The position numbers and the translations under genes are program-made. From positions 4,410,049 to 4,474,048 of the forward strand of contig OY282352.1 in assembly GCA_958295495.1 (NCBI GenBank): a stretch of 64,000 bases of DNA. The letters run 5' to 3'. Source of the DNA: an uncultured Latescibacterota bacterium. Lineage in GTDB: Bacteria > Latescibacterota > UBA2968 > UBA8231. The notes under the pieces are model-generated. The model was not told the origin of the DNA and did no database searches. It worked only from the letters and a program-made list of their open reading frames with translations. Positions 18,901-25,734 of this stretch are shown here, in pieces; within the stretch, counting starts at the first letter, position 1; each line of letters starts with the position of its first letter.

Positions 18901-19134
18901 GCGCCGCCCGCCGGGGATGGGGAGCACCCGCCGGCTGAACGACCAACCGGGGCCGCGGACGAAGCGGTGCCGCCGGCTGAAGGCATGGACGAAAAGCAGC
19001 AGATTGTGGCGGCCCTGCAAGCGACCAACTGGATGGTCTATGGCGAGCGGGGTGCGGCCAAAGTGTTGGATATGCACCCGGAGAAGCTGCGGTACCGCAT
19101 TAAGAAATACGGGTTGCGCCGACCGAGCAAGTAG
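15997..19134 (+). CDS. Propeller-sensor / sigma-54-dependent transcription activator fusion
   Basis: A 1045-residue fusion. Residues 1 to ~600 hold many two-component-regulator propeller repeats (GFLWIATADGGVSRFD, GRMWIGTMGG, GRLWFGTRAGL), followed by a Y_Y_Y-type beta domain to about 700. Then comes a complete sigma-54 activator ATPase: GETGTGKG near 751, GAFTGA at 797-802, and a Walker B in GGTLFLDEIGDL. A Fis-type HTH closes it (MHPEKLRYRIKKYG). I see no signal peptide or transmembrane helix, unlike the usual hybrid sensors with this propeller, so it probably senses inside the cell. ATG 15997 is preceded by GGAAGG; TTG 15967 is less likely. The palindrome array and -24/-12 promoter downstream are its natural candidate targets. 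Confidence 0.92.
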   Translation: MSDLSFEHVLSSQYTVFDGLGGMHIEDLYQDRRGFLWIATADGGVSRFDSARFDTFGLKDGLPNLTVMAIAEEADGRLLFGTLGGGIAAYDGRGFQVYTTEHGLPSNEILGLQVQPDGSVLALTGAGVAWFADGRCTKCLTHLEDQPLGRVYDLATDAAGTTWLATKDWGVLSVDGRRMDTRDAEVLWPWKFAQDAAGHLWSAFCYKGPHGGLLGRYDPHTEQFAFLQVEHQAERAVQNGVRHVRTDAQGRLWLSHRGVVVRDGPAWHPFSAALSDIDFSNTRLTYEDREGNVWIGLWGGGLVFCDPASVRLYTEADGLPDREVRHLAEDADGRMWIGTMGGMACMEAGQIRRLDDDLVSALVVDGAGQVWSGGDTGRVYQWAGPTPRAITVAEESSADRITGLYADGQGRMWIGTLQGHFGWIEANRFTSLDAWEGDECRALLQDQNGVFWIGFFGRVPALYWYSAGQFRPVELAEAETIAYVNVLWEHQNVLWVGTAKGLFALDGSSGQFRHFTADESGLSANGILALAADPQDAIWMGTSGGGVLRYDGESFQSIRLGPSALGNIVEAVLCNRDGRLWFGTRAGLVAYQPSDTPPRLVIREVMAGSLLAAPDVVSCPEDTPEIRIHFQGISFRSGASQMRYRHRLVGHAPAEPWSAFTAAAVVAYPALPVGDYRFEVQTIDRDGLRSEVVGLAIHILPDIHIERLHALEKGLRPTAPVVESQNQAMQEVMSEVAQVAESDMSVLVLGETGTGKGLLARSIHDTSPRRGRPFIHVNCGALPPGLIENELFGHEKGAFTGAATRQLGRFELADGGTLFLDEIGDLMLEAQRVLLNILEEKILTRVGGEKPIPVDVRVVAATNRDLRQDIQEHTFREDLFYRLSTFTLELPPLRQRREDIPALVAHFVKRCALHLKRPVPALSDVVVAHLQAYSWPGNVRELEHVIHRAVLLCKDGVMRVADLSLSSVAPPAGDGEHPPAERPTGAADEAVPPAEGMDEKQQIVAALQATNWMVYGERGAAKVLDMHPEKLRYRIKKYGLRRPSK

Positions 19135-19195
19135 AGCGGGCCGTACTCAAGACGTTAAGAGCCTATACTGGAGGCGCAACGGCAACGCGGATATT

Positions 19196-19279
19196 CCACG
19201 GAAAATCGTGGAAAACCCACGGAAAATCGTGGAAAACCCACGGAAAATCGTGGAAAACCCACGGAAAATCGTGGAAAAT
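19196..19279. repeat. Four tandem 21-bp palindromic units, candidate activator-binding array
   Basis: Unit CCACGGAAAATCGTGGAAAA plus C (T in the last) is repeated exactly four times at 19196, 19217, 19238 and 19259. CCACG and its complement CGTGG alternate, so half-sites are spaced about 10-11 bp, and the 21-bp period equals two helical turns. There are no spacers of differing sequence, so this is not CRISPR. It lies 120-203 bp upstream of the -24/-12 promoter at 19397, the usual distance for a sigma-54 activator's upstream sites. Confidence 0.85.
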
Positions 19280-19348
19280 CGTGCACCAATGGCTGAGGCC
19301 GCACATTGTAGGAAGCCTCGTCCCATAATTTTAAGTATCATGTTTTTC

Positions 19349-19380
19349 AATCCTTTAGGTTCCTCCTAAAGGATTTTTTT
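19349..19380 (+). terminator. Intrinsic terminator
   Basis: A perfect 11-bp stem (AATCCTTTAGG with CCTAAAGGATT) around a short loop is followed by a run of seven T. It lies after the palindromic array and before the -24/-12 promoter, so it ends transcription from the activator gene and insulates the promoter. The A-rich left flank is weak for the reverse direction. Confidence 0.85.
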
Positions 19381-19396
19381 GTGCATGGCCTGCTCG

Positions 19397-19413
19397 TTGG
19401 CACGAAACTTGCA
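19397..19413 (+). promoter_or_regulatory. Predicted sigma-54 (-24/-12) promoter
   Basis: TTGGCACGAAACTTGCA matches the TGGCACG-N4-TTGCA consensus at every conserved base; GG at 19399-19400 and GC at 19411-19412 have the required spacing. Transcription should start near 19424, about 135 nt before the small Cys-rich gene. It lies directly downstream of the sigma-54 activator gene and its palindromic array. I saw no comparable match at the other genes in this cluster. Confidence 0.8.
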
Positions 19414-19465
19414 TATATATCGTCGTTGAAGGCCAAGCCGATGCGGAAGAAAGGAGGTGAGGTGA

Positions 19466-19559
19466 TACGAACTCGGATCGGCGCTTGCTCAAACACACTT
19501 CCAGTACTGAAAGCGGCATTAGGTCGCCGACGTACTGGGCAACTAAGGAGAAGAGAATC
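19466..19559 (+). promoter_or_regulatory. Conserved 5' leader, copy 1
   Basis: The 5' untranslated region contains a 7-bp perfect inverted repeat CCAGTAC (19501-19507) / GTACTGG (19532-19538) with an inner CGGC/GCCG stem, then AAGGAG 9 nt before the ATG at 19560. Related leaders precede 23419, 25735 and 29047; the block from TACGAACTCG to ACTTCCAG is nearly identical here and at 25639-25675. I do not recognise a known riboswitch class. Confidence 0.6.
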
Positions 19560-19844
19560 ATGCAGAGCTTGAGGGAATTCTTCACGTCGTCGAGCGGGTT
19601 GGTGCCGGCTCGGCAGGGGCTGGGGCTGGGGTGGGTCATCAGCGCCCTCACGGGGATCACCGTCCTGCTCGGGGCCAAGGAAGCCGAAGCCGGTCCCGGT
19701 AGTTGCCCGGGCGAACGGACAGATTGTTCTTGGCATGCTGGGTGCGCGAAATTTTATCCGCAGAGGCAGATCCGGTGCTGCACCGAGAGGCTGGACGCCC
19801 ACTGCAATGTGATTGAAGTAGTAGATTGTAGTTGTGTCCCCTAA
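19560..19844 (+). CDS. Small secreted Cys-rich protein
   Basis: A 94-residue protein. The N-terminus ends in a signal-like segment (VISALTGITVLLG, then AKEAEA), and the mature ~45 residues contain eight Cys (CPGERTDC, GCAKF, RCCTERLDAHC, DCSC), suggesting a disulphide-bonded extracellular peptide. The leader and first ~45 residues match the N-terminus of the protein at 29047, which carries an added sorting-type domain. ATG 19560 has AAGGAG at 19545-19550. The gene is bracketed by its own predicted sigma-54 promoter and terminator. Function unknown; possibilities include a signal peptide, toxin or surface component. Confidence 0.75.
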   Translation: MQSLREFFTSSSGLVPARQGLGLGWVISALTGITVLLGAKEAEAGPGSCPGERTDCSWHAGCAKFYPQRQIRCCTERLDAHCNVIEVVDCSCVP

Positions 19845-19897
19845 GACCACCGCATCCGCTATATAGCTGTAGGGGTGTTTCTCGGTTTAAGAAGCTG

Positions 19898-19939
19898 GAG
19901 GGTCCGGCTCGGGAGCTATTCTTGAGCCGGCCCTCTTTT
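19898..19939 (+). terminator. Intrinsic terminator after the Cys-rich gene
   Basis: Stem GAGGGTCCGGCTC pairs with GAGCCGGCCCTC (one bulged T), followed by TTTT. It lies about 55 nt after the stop of the 94-residue protein and makes that gene monocistronic. Confidence 0.8.
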
Positions 19940-19997
19940 CCTTCTCACTTACGGACCGTGTCTAGTCTGCTGGACATGTCTCTATAGAGGTAATCTC

Positions 19998-22154
19998 ATG
20001 TTGCTATTCGCCGTTATTGCCGCCGTTGTGCTGTGGAGCGGCCCCACCGAGGCGATCCGGTGGGATTTCGACGATGGGACGACGCAAGGGTGGTCTGCCA
20101 AAGAAGCTGGTATATGGGGTGGTCCGCGTGAATTGCACCTGTTTCCAAGTGTGGTCGAAGACGGCGTGTGGCGAGTCACAGTCGATCCCTCCGCCGTCAA
20201 AGGCAATTACCCCGAGCCGAGTGTCGAATTGATTTCTTCGACCATCGGGTACGATTCGGGCCTGTTCGACCACGTCCGCATCCGGTTCCGCACCGGCCAT
20301 GACCGCCCTACGGTCGGTTATGTTTCAATCGAATGGACCAACGAGCACAACGCCCGGTCTTCCGGTTGGGATCCAGCAGACCCGCCGTCTGGAAGTCGGT
20401 TTGAAATTTCCCCCCAAGACGTAGTCTATACCACTGAGTGGCAGGAAGTAGTGCTGTCGTTGGCCGGTCAAGACGAGAAGATATGGGAGGGGCTGTTAAA
20501 AGATATTCAGCTAAGTTTTGTACTGGATGAGGAAGACCTGTCGGCGTCCAATGTGGTCGAGTGGTTTGAGATTGACTGGATCGAGTTGACCGGGGTGGAA
20601 GAGCTCTTACAGGGGGAACTCCCCCCGCCGCACGTAGAGTACTTTGGCTTTGAGGGGGCCGGGCTTTTTGCGCCGCCGGTGTTCTATCTGCTTGCCCCGG
20701 GCATAGGGCAAGCAATTCTTGGAGGGGGGGCTGGCGTGTTGACGGACTTGGATGGCGATGACGACTTAGACCTGTTCGCCCTTTGGGAGTACAGTCAAAG
20801 TAGGCGGGAGCGTCAAGCGGGCTGGCTGATGGCCCTCAATGACGGGCATGGAGCCTTGGAACTGGGGCGCATAGAGGAAGTAGCTGCCACAGAGGGGATT
20901 AGTACGGATGCGGCCACCGGCACGACGACCATCTTCGGGGTGTTCTTAGAGGTGATGGGTGCTGACTTGACCGGCGATGGTCAAGACGAAATCGTGCTAT
21001 CTGCCAGCAACAGTGGGCAAGTGACCGAAGTTTGGTCTATCGATCCGGAACTCCAAGTCGAGGTGCTCGTGCAGATTGAGGATCGATGGATCGTGGATGC
21101 AGCGGATTGGGATGGCGACGGCCGGGTCGAACTCTTTGTACAGAATGTTGAGTTTGAAGGAAGCACGTTAGCGGTCTGGGATGTAGAGCAGGGCGTGTGG
21201 GCTTCCGAGGAGGTGGCAGGGGCCGAACACCATGCGCTCGCTCAGATCGGCGACTTTACCGGCGATGGAGTCTTGGACGGGTTGTGGGTCCCGATCGCCG
21301 GGCGGGTGAACACGTGGATTGCGGGAGCCTTGAGCGAGACGTTTCAGAGAGACGAGCCAGAGGCGCTTCTAAGAGGTGAGCTCTTTGAATTCGATGAAAG
21401 GGTGAACCCGCCGTTGGGGGTGGGCGATTTTGATGGCGATGGGCAGGTGGATTTCCTCACGGAGTTTATACGCGACCAAGTTGAAGGTAGCAAGGGGCTG
21501 GTCGTCCAGAGCAAGCGAGCCGGAGACCACGTAGAAGCGACGGTGCTGTATGATGCTCGGCTGTTCCGGCTCTCGCCGGTGATGGTGCGCGACCTCAACG
21601 CCGATGGGGTTGAGGACTGGGTGTTTATCGGTGGGGATCGCGTCTCGGGCTTTGGGGTTTTCGTCGAATGGGGTGGGCGCGTCAACCCTACTCAAGCAGG
21701 GGAGCGGCATCGGCTGGAGGGCAGTGGGCGATCCGTGCTCTGCGGGGATATGGATGGCGACGGCGATCTCGATTTGGTGGTGTTGGATCCGATCTTGGGC
21801 GGCGTACATCTACTCAAGAGTTCGCTGGGCGAGCAGCCGACCGCGGTGCTGACGCCTGCGGTAGCGCAGCCAGCGCGGTATCGGCTCGGCGACAGCTATC
21901 CCAATCCGTTCAATCCCGCGATGGTGATCCCCCTTGATTTGGCGACGGACGCGGCGGGGGTGTCGCTGACGGTGTACGATGTGTTAGGTCGTCGGGTGCG
22001 GCAGGTGTGGGACGGGTCGCTGGAGGCGGGGCCGCATCGGTTTGCGTGGGATGGCCGCGACGCGGCGGGCAAGGCGGTGGCCGCCGGGGTGTATATCTAT
22101 CAGGTCGAGGTGGATGGCCAAATAGAAGCTAAGAAGACGACGAAGCTGCCTTGA
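19998..22154 (+). CDS. Secreted VCBS/FG-GAP repeat protein with FlgD/T9SS-type C-terminal domain (paralogue 1)
   Basis: A 718-residue exported protein. Residues 1-19 form a signal peptide (LLFAVIAAVVLW, then a TEA cleavage site). An N-terminal beta-sandwich begins WDFDDGTTQGW and ends FEIDWIELTGVEEL, resembling carbohydrate-binding modules. Seven FG-GAP/VCBS calcium-type motifs follow (TDLDGDDDLDLF, ADLTGDGQDE, GDFDGDGQVDF, GDMDGDGDLDL), as in an integrin-like propeller. The last ~85 residues start SYPNPFNPAMVIP and form a FlgD-like Ig/T9SS-type sorting domain ending KKTTKLP. Starts at ATG 19998 with AGAGG upstream. Probably a surface-attached binding protein; ligand unknown. Confidence 0.87.
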   Translation: MLLFAVIAAVVLWSGPTEAIRWDFDDGTTQGWSAKEAGIWGGPRELHLFPSVVEDGVWRVTVDPSAVKGNYPEPSVELISSTIGYDSGLFDHVRIRFRTGHDRPTVGYVSIEWTNEHNARSSGWDPADPPSGSRFEISPQDVVYTTEWQEVVLSLAGQDEKIWEGLLKDIQLSFVLDEEDLSASNVVEWFEIDWIELTGVEELLQGELPPPHVEYFGFEGAGLFAPPVFYLLAPGIGQAILGGGAGVLTDLDGDDDLDLFALWEYSQSRRERQAGWLMALNDGHGALELGRIEEVAATEGISTDAATGTTTIFGVFLEVMGADLTGDGQDEIVLSASNSGQVTEVWSIDPELQVEVLVQIEDRWIVDAADWDGDGRVELFVQNVEFEGSTLAVWDVEQGVWASEEVAGAEHHALAQIGDFTGDGVLDGLWVPIAGRVNTWIAGALSETFQRDEPEALLRGELFEFDERVNPPLGVGDFDGDGQVDFLTEFIRDQVEGSKGLVVQSKRAGDHVEATVLYDARLFRLSPVMVRDLNADGVEDWVFIGGDRVSGFGVFVEWGGRVNPTQAGERHRLEGSGRSVLCGDMDGDGDLDLVVLDPILGGVHLLKSSLGEQPTAVLTPAVAQPARYRLGDSYPNPFNPAMVIPLDLATDAAGVSLTVYDVLGRRVRQVWDGSLEAGPHRFAWDGRDAAGKAVAAGVYIYQVEVDGQIEAKKTTKLP

Positions 22155-22193
22155 GACGATGAGTCTATTGCGTAGAAACTTGGAAGTGATGTC

Positions 22194-22330
22194 ATGTTGC
22201 TATTTGCCATTGTTGCAGGCATTGCCCGGCCGGGTGTCGAAGTGGTTTCTTCGACCGTTGGGTACATTTACAAGGCCGGGCCGGAACCGATGGACAGGCT
22301 GCGTGAATTTGTTACAACGCTCTACCCTAT
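22194..22330 (+). pseudogene. Rearranged remnant of the paralogous secreted-protein genes
   Basis: MLLFAIVAGIA matches the signal peptide of paralogue 1. It joins directly to a block (GTCGAAGTGGTTTCTTCGAC and following) equivalent to the VELISSTIGYDSG region about 75 residues further on. Then comes ATGGACAGGCTGCGTGAATT, equivalent to the MNRVREF leader. The frame stays open to 22397 but encodes only these fragments, so this is debris from duplication and deletion. Confidence 0.6.
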
Positions 22331-22410
22331 TCATAACCTTATGAAAGGAGGAAAGGAGCCGCGTTATGAACTCTTCTTACTCTATCCATCCTTATGAAAG
22401 GAGCCGCGTT

Positions 22411-23319
22411 ATGAACTATCGATCCATACTGATCGTCTGCTTGGCAACGCTGGGGCTGGCGGTTGCTGGCTGGGGGCAAGCCGACGGTAAAATAGCGTTT
22501 ATCTCCCACCGCGAGGGGTACAATGACGTGTGGATTATGAATGTAGATGGGAGCGACCCCGTGAACCTGACCCAAGGCCGGGAGTGCGCTAGCCCGGCTT
22601 GGTCTCCGGATGGCATGAAGATCGCCTACATTGACCGTGGCGAAATCTGGTTGATGAATGCCGACGGCAGTGCTCCGCAACCGGTGACAGACGATGCAGT
22701 CGATAAAGCGAGGCTTTGGTGGTCTGAAGACGGGCGTAGCATTTACTATATCACCGTCCAGACTGCGCCGCTTCCGGTTGAGTGGGACGGCCCTGATGCG
22801 TTTGTTACGGGGCTGGACGGCAGTGGCTCCTCGCCTGTGGACTGGCGAGAGGTATATCGCCGCGTCCTCCCTGGTGTTTCCCCAGACGGAACCCAACTAG
22901 CAACCGTCACGTTGTGGGATGGCGGGGGCCATATCCACGCCGATTTCTATATCCGTACCAGCGTCAGTGATCATACGCACCCGGGGCTTCTCCTGCCTGA
23001 ATCCCTCCAGAATAAACTGATATACACCGAACCCTACGAAATTTGGCGAACGTTTCCTACTTGGTCGCCCGACAGCATGAGAATAGCCTTTTCTGGTTTT
23101 CTCCAGTTCAAGGGTCAGTTTGAGATTTGGGCCGCTGATATAGGCGAGGACAACTGGGTCGAATTGACCAACGGCTTAGGTGGCCATTCTCCTGCTTGGC
23201 AACCGGCGCTCCCTGCTACGAGTGCTGCTGCGCTCCCTGCTGCTACGAGCGCTGCTACGAGCGTCGAGGCCCAGTCGTGGGGACGGATCAAATCGCTGCT
23301 TTCAACAGGGACCCGTTAA
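22411..23319 (+). CDS. Secreted TolB-like (PD40) beta-propeller protein
   Basis: A 302-residue protein with a signal peptide (ILIVCLATLGLAVAG, cleavage near GWGQA) and propeller repeats: IAFISHREGYNDVWIMNVDG, PAWSPDGMKIAYIDRGEIWL and FPTWSPDSMRIAFSG. These are TolB/PD40-type blades. ATG 22411 is chosen; an alternative ATG at 22366 adds 15 residues before the signal peptide. The stretch GGAGCCGCGTTATGAAC occurs at both starts, a local duplication of the ribosome site. The C-terminal SWGRIKSLL resembles the tail of the WD40 protein at 28004. Probably periplasmic or surface-exposed. Confidence 0.8.
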   Translation: MNYRSILIVCLATLGLAVAGWGQADGKIAFISHREGYNDVWIMNVDGSDPVNLTQGRECASPAWSPDGMKIAYIDRGEIWLMNADGSAPQPVTDDAVDKARLWWSEDGRSIYYITVQTAPLPVEWDGPDAFVTGLDGSGSSPVDWREVYRRVLPGVSPDGTQLATVTLWDGGGHIHADFYIRTSVSDHTHPGLLLPESLQNKLIYTEPYEIWRTFPTWSPDSMRIAFSGFLQFKGQFEIWAADIGEDNWVELTNGLGGHSPAWQPALPATSAAALPAATSAATSVEAQSWGRIKSLLSTGTR

Positions 23320-23332
23320 TGGTGCCTCATCC

Positions 23333-23360
23333 GTAGGGGCGGTTCGCAAGCCGCCCCTAC
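23333..23360. repeat. REP-like palindrome
   Basis: GTAGGGGCGG and CCGCCCCTAC form a perfect 10-bp stem around TTCGCAAG. This GC-rich palindrome type is a widespread interspersed element in several bacterial phyla. It lies between the TolB-like gene and the leader of paralogue 2, and might also stabilise or terminate the upstream transcript, although no T-run follows. Confidence 0.7.
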
Positions 23361-23418
23361 TTCCAGCACCGTAGCGGCCTCGGGCCGCGGGCGTACTGGC
23401 AACCAAGGAGACCAAGCG
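23361..23418 (+). promoter_or_regulatory. Conserved 5' leader, copy 2
   Basis: TTCCAGCACC, a GCGGCC/GGCCGC hairpin around TCG, then GCGTACTGG and AACCAAGGAG before ATG 23419. The outer CCAG...CTGG and inner stem correspond to copy 1, with the inner stem paired differently, which suggests that a structure is maintained. Confidence 0.55.
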
Positions 23419-23508
23419 ATGAACAGATTGCGTGAATGTATCGGCTCGTCCAGCGGCTTGGCACCGATAATTTTACCTGTTGGTAAGGAATATGTGATAC
23501 CATGCTGA
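23419..23508 (+). CDS. 29-residue leader peptide overlapping paralogue 2
   Basis: An ATG with AAGGAG at 23405-23410 opens a 29-codon frame beginning MNRLRECIGSSSGLAP, the same N-terminus as the Cys-rich protein at 29047. It ends with TGA at 23506-23508, just past the ATG (23502) of the next gene. The frames differ, so ribosomes finishing here could restart on the secreted-protein gene. It could be a translational-coupling leader or just a truncated remnant. Confidence 0.45.
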   Translation: MNRLRECIGSSSGLAPIILPVGKEYVIPC

Positions 23509-25616
23509 AATTCGCCGTTGTTGCCGCCGTTATGCTATGGAGCGGTCCCGCCGCGGCGATCCGGTGGGATTTCGACGATGGGACGACGCAAGGGTGGGTT
23601 GCTAAAGAAGATGCGCGTGGTACGCGTGAATTTAACTCTTTCCCAGGGGTGGTTGAAGACGGCGTTTGGCGGATCACGGTTGATCCCTCGGCTACCAAGA
23701 GTTTGGACTCCCTGCCGACAGGCGAATTGATTTCTTCGACCATCGGGTATGATTCGGGTCTGTTCGACTACGTCCGCATCCGCTGCCGCACCGTCCATGA
23801 CCGCCCTACGGAGGGTGGTCTTGGGCTCGGGTGGGAAAACGCTTCAGGGTTTCAAGATTCTTTCGAGACTCGCGTTTTCAAACGAATAGTCTATACCACC
23901 GAGTGGCAGGAAGTGGTGCTGTCCTTGGCGGGTCAAGACGGATGGGAGGGCCTGTTGAAAAATATTCTGCTAAATTTTGCACTGGATTCTGATTCGGATA
24001 ACGGGGTTGTCAAGTGGTTTGAGATCGACTGGATCGAGTTGACCGGGGTGGAAGAGCTCTTACAGGGGGAACTGCCGCCGCCGCACGTAGAGTACTTTGG
24101 CTTTGAGGGAGCCGGGCTTTTTGCGCCGCCGGTGTTCTATCCGATTGCGCCGGGCATCGGGCAAGAACTTCCGTTTGTCAGAGAGGATCGGAAGGGCGGC
24201 GTGTTGACGGACTTGGATGGCGATGGCGACTTAGATCTTTTCGGCCTCTGGGGCATGAATATAGGAACGGAACGGGGGCCTGTGCATAAAAGTGGCTGGC
24301 TGATGGCCCTCAATGACGGGCACGGGACCTTGGAACTAGGGCGCATCGTAGAGGAAGTAGATGAAGGGATAACCGACTCATGGTTGGTCTTAGGGGCGAT
24401 GGGTGCTGATTTAACGGGCGATGGTCAAGACGAAATCGCGCTATCAAGAAGTGACCGGGTGCCCTTGACCGAAGTGTGGTCTATCAAGCCGGACCTCCAA
24501 GTCGAGGTGCTCGTGCAGATCGATAGATGGATCCATAGTGTGGCCGATTGGGATGGCGACGGCCGGGTCGAATTATTTGTCGGGGGGGGGACCTATGAAG
24601 GCACTTTCGAGGAAATGATCGCGGGTACGGCGGAGTTTTATAGCACGTTAGCGGTCTGGGAGGTCGCCGAGGGCGCGTGGACCGCCGAGGAGGTGGCGGC
24701 TTCCAAAGACTATGTGCCCCGCGCAATCGGCGACTTTACCGGCGATGGGACCCTCGATGTGTTTTGGGTGCCGATCCGCGGGGCGTTGAGGGGGATTTAC
24801 ACATGGTTTGTGGGGGCGTTGGGCGAAGAGCCTCAGAGCGGCGAGATCTTTGAATTCGATGAACATATAGAGCCGTTAGGGGTGGGTGATTTTGATGGCG
24901 ATGGGCAGGTGGATTTCCTCACGGAGTTCACACGTCATCCAATCGAAGATAGCAAGGGGCTCGTCTTGCAAAGCAAGGGGGCCGGGGACCGCTTGGAAGC
25001 GGCGGTGCTGTACGATGCTCGGCTGTTGCGGCGCTCGCCGGTGCTGATGCGCGATCTCAACGCCGATGGGATCGACGACTGGGTGTTTATCGGCGGAGAC
25101 CGCGCCTCGGGCTTTGGGGTGTTTGTCGAATGGGGTGGGCGTGTCAATCCCACCCAAGCAGGGGAGCGACATCGGCTGGCCGGCAGTGGGCCCCAAGTGC
25201 TGTCTGGGGATATGGATGGCGACGGCGATCTCGATTTGGTGGTGTTGGATCCCATCTTGGGCGGCGTGCATCTGCTCAAAAGTTCGCTGGGCGAGCAGCC
25301 GACCGCGGTGCTGACGCCAGCGGCAGCGCGACCAGTGCAACATCGGCTCGGCGACAGCTATCCCAATCCGTTCAATCCGGCGGTGGTGATTCCCCTCGAT
25401 TTGGCGACGGACCAAAGGCAGGTCCGCTTGGCCCTCTACGACGTGTTGGGTCGTCGGGTGCGGCAGGTGTGGGACGGGTCGCTGGAGGCGGGGCCGCATC
25501 GGTTTGTATGGGATGGCCGCGACGCGGCGGGTAAGGCGGTGGCCGCTGGCGTGTATGTCTATCAGGTCGAGGTGGATGGGCGGGTGGAAGCTAAGAAGAC
25601 GACCAAGCTGCCTTGA
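23502..25616 (+). CDS. Secreted VCBS/FG-GAP repeat protein with FlgD/T9SS-type C-terminal domain (paralogue 2)
   Basis: A 704-residue paralogue of the protein at 19998, with the same order: signal peptide (FAVVAAVMLWSGPAAA), beta-sandwich beginning WDFDDGTTQGW, seven Asp-rich calcium motifs and the YPNPFNP domain ending KKTTKLP. The last ~250 residues are nearly identical to the other copies, while the middle of the beta-sandwich and the loops between calcium motifs diverge. Directly upstream is a weak TAAGGAAT rather than a strong ribosome site, which makes coupling to the overlapping leader frame attractive. Probable surface-binding protein, ligand unknown. Confidence 0.86.
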   Translation: MLKFAVVAAVMLWSGPAAAIRWDFDDGTTQGWVAKEDARGTREFNSFPGVVEDGVWRITVDPSATKSLDSLPTGELISSTIGYDSGLFDYVRIRCRTVHDRPTEGGLGLGWENASGFQDSFETRVFKRIVYTTEWQEVVLSLAGQDGWEGLLKNILLNFALDSDSDNGVVKWFEIDWIELTGVEELLQGELPPPHVEYFGFEGAGLFAPPVFYPIAPGIGQELPFVREDRKGGVLTDLDGDGDLDLFGLWGMNIGTERGPVHKSGWLMALNDGHGTLELGRIVEEVDEGITDSWLVLGAMGADLTGDGQDEIALSRSDRVPLTEVWSIKPDLQVEVLVQIDRWIHSVADWDGDGRVELFVGGGTYEGTFEEMIAGTAEFYSTLAVWEVAEGAWTAEEVAASKDYVPRAIGDFTGDGTLDVFWVPIRGALRGIYTWFVGALGEEPQSGEIFEFDEHIEPLGVGDFDGDGQVDFLTEFTRHPIEDSKGLVLQSKGAGDRLEAAVLYDARLLRRSPVLMRDLNADGIDDWVFIGGDRASGFGVFVEWGGRVNPTQAGERHRLAGSGPQVLSGDMDGDGDLDLVVLDPILGGVHLLKSSLGEQPTAVLTPAAARPVQHRLGDSYPNPFNPAVVIPLDLATDQRQVRLALYDVLGRRVRQVWDGSLEAGPHRFVWDGRDAAGKAVAAGVYVYQVEVDGRVEAKKTTKLP

Positions 25617-25630
25617 GGGGATGAGTCTAT

Positions 25631-25734
25631 GGGATCTTACGAACTCGTATCGGTGCTTGCTCAACCCCACTTCCAGCCCCGCAGCGGCCGCCGGGCAGGC
25701 CGCGGGCGTACTGAGCAATTAAGGAGACCAAGCG
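25631..25734 (+). promoter_or_regulatory. Conserved 5' leader, copy 3
   Basis: TACGAACTCGTATCGGTGCT and TGCTCAACC match the leader at 19466 closely. CCAG, GCGGCC...GGCCGC and GCGTACTGAG follow, with AAGGAG before ATG 25735. The outer stem is weaker here (CTGAG instead of CTGG). Confidence 0.55.

Noticed and set aside
19196..19279. CRISPR array
   Set aside because: The 21-bp units are contiguous, each is a palindrome, there are no variable spacers and no cas genes in the window.
19466..19559. Cyclic-di-GMP or other known riboswitch in the repeated leader
   Set aside because: The conserved core sequences of c-di-GMP-I, SAM, cobalamin and glycine classes are not present; only a generic nested hairpin is visible.
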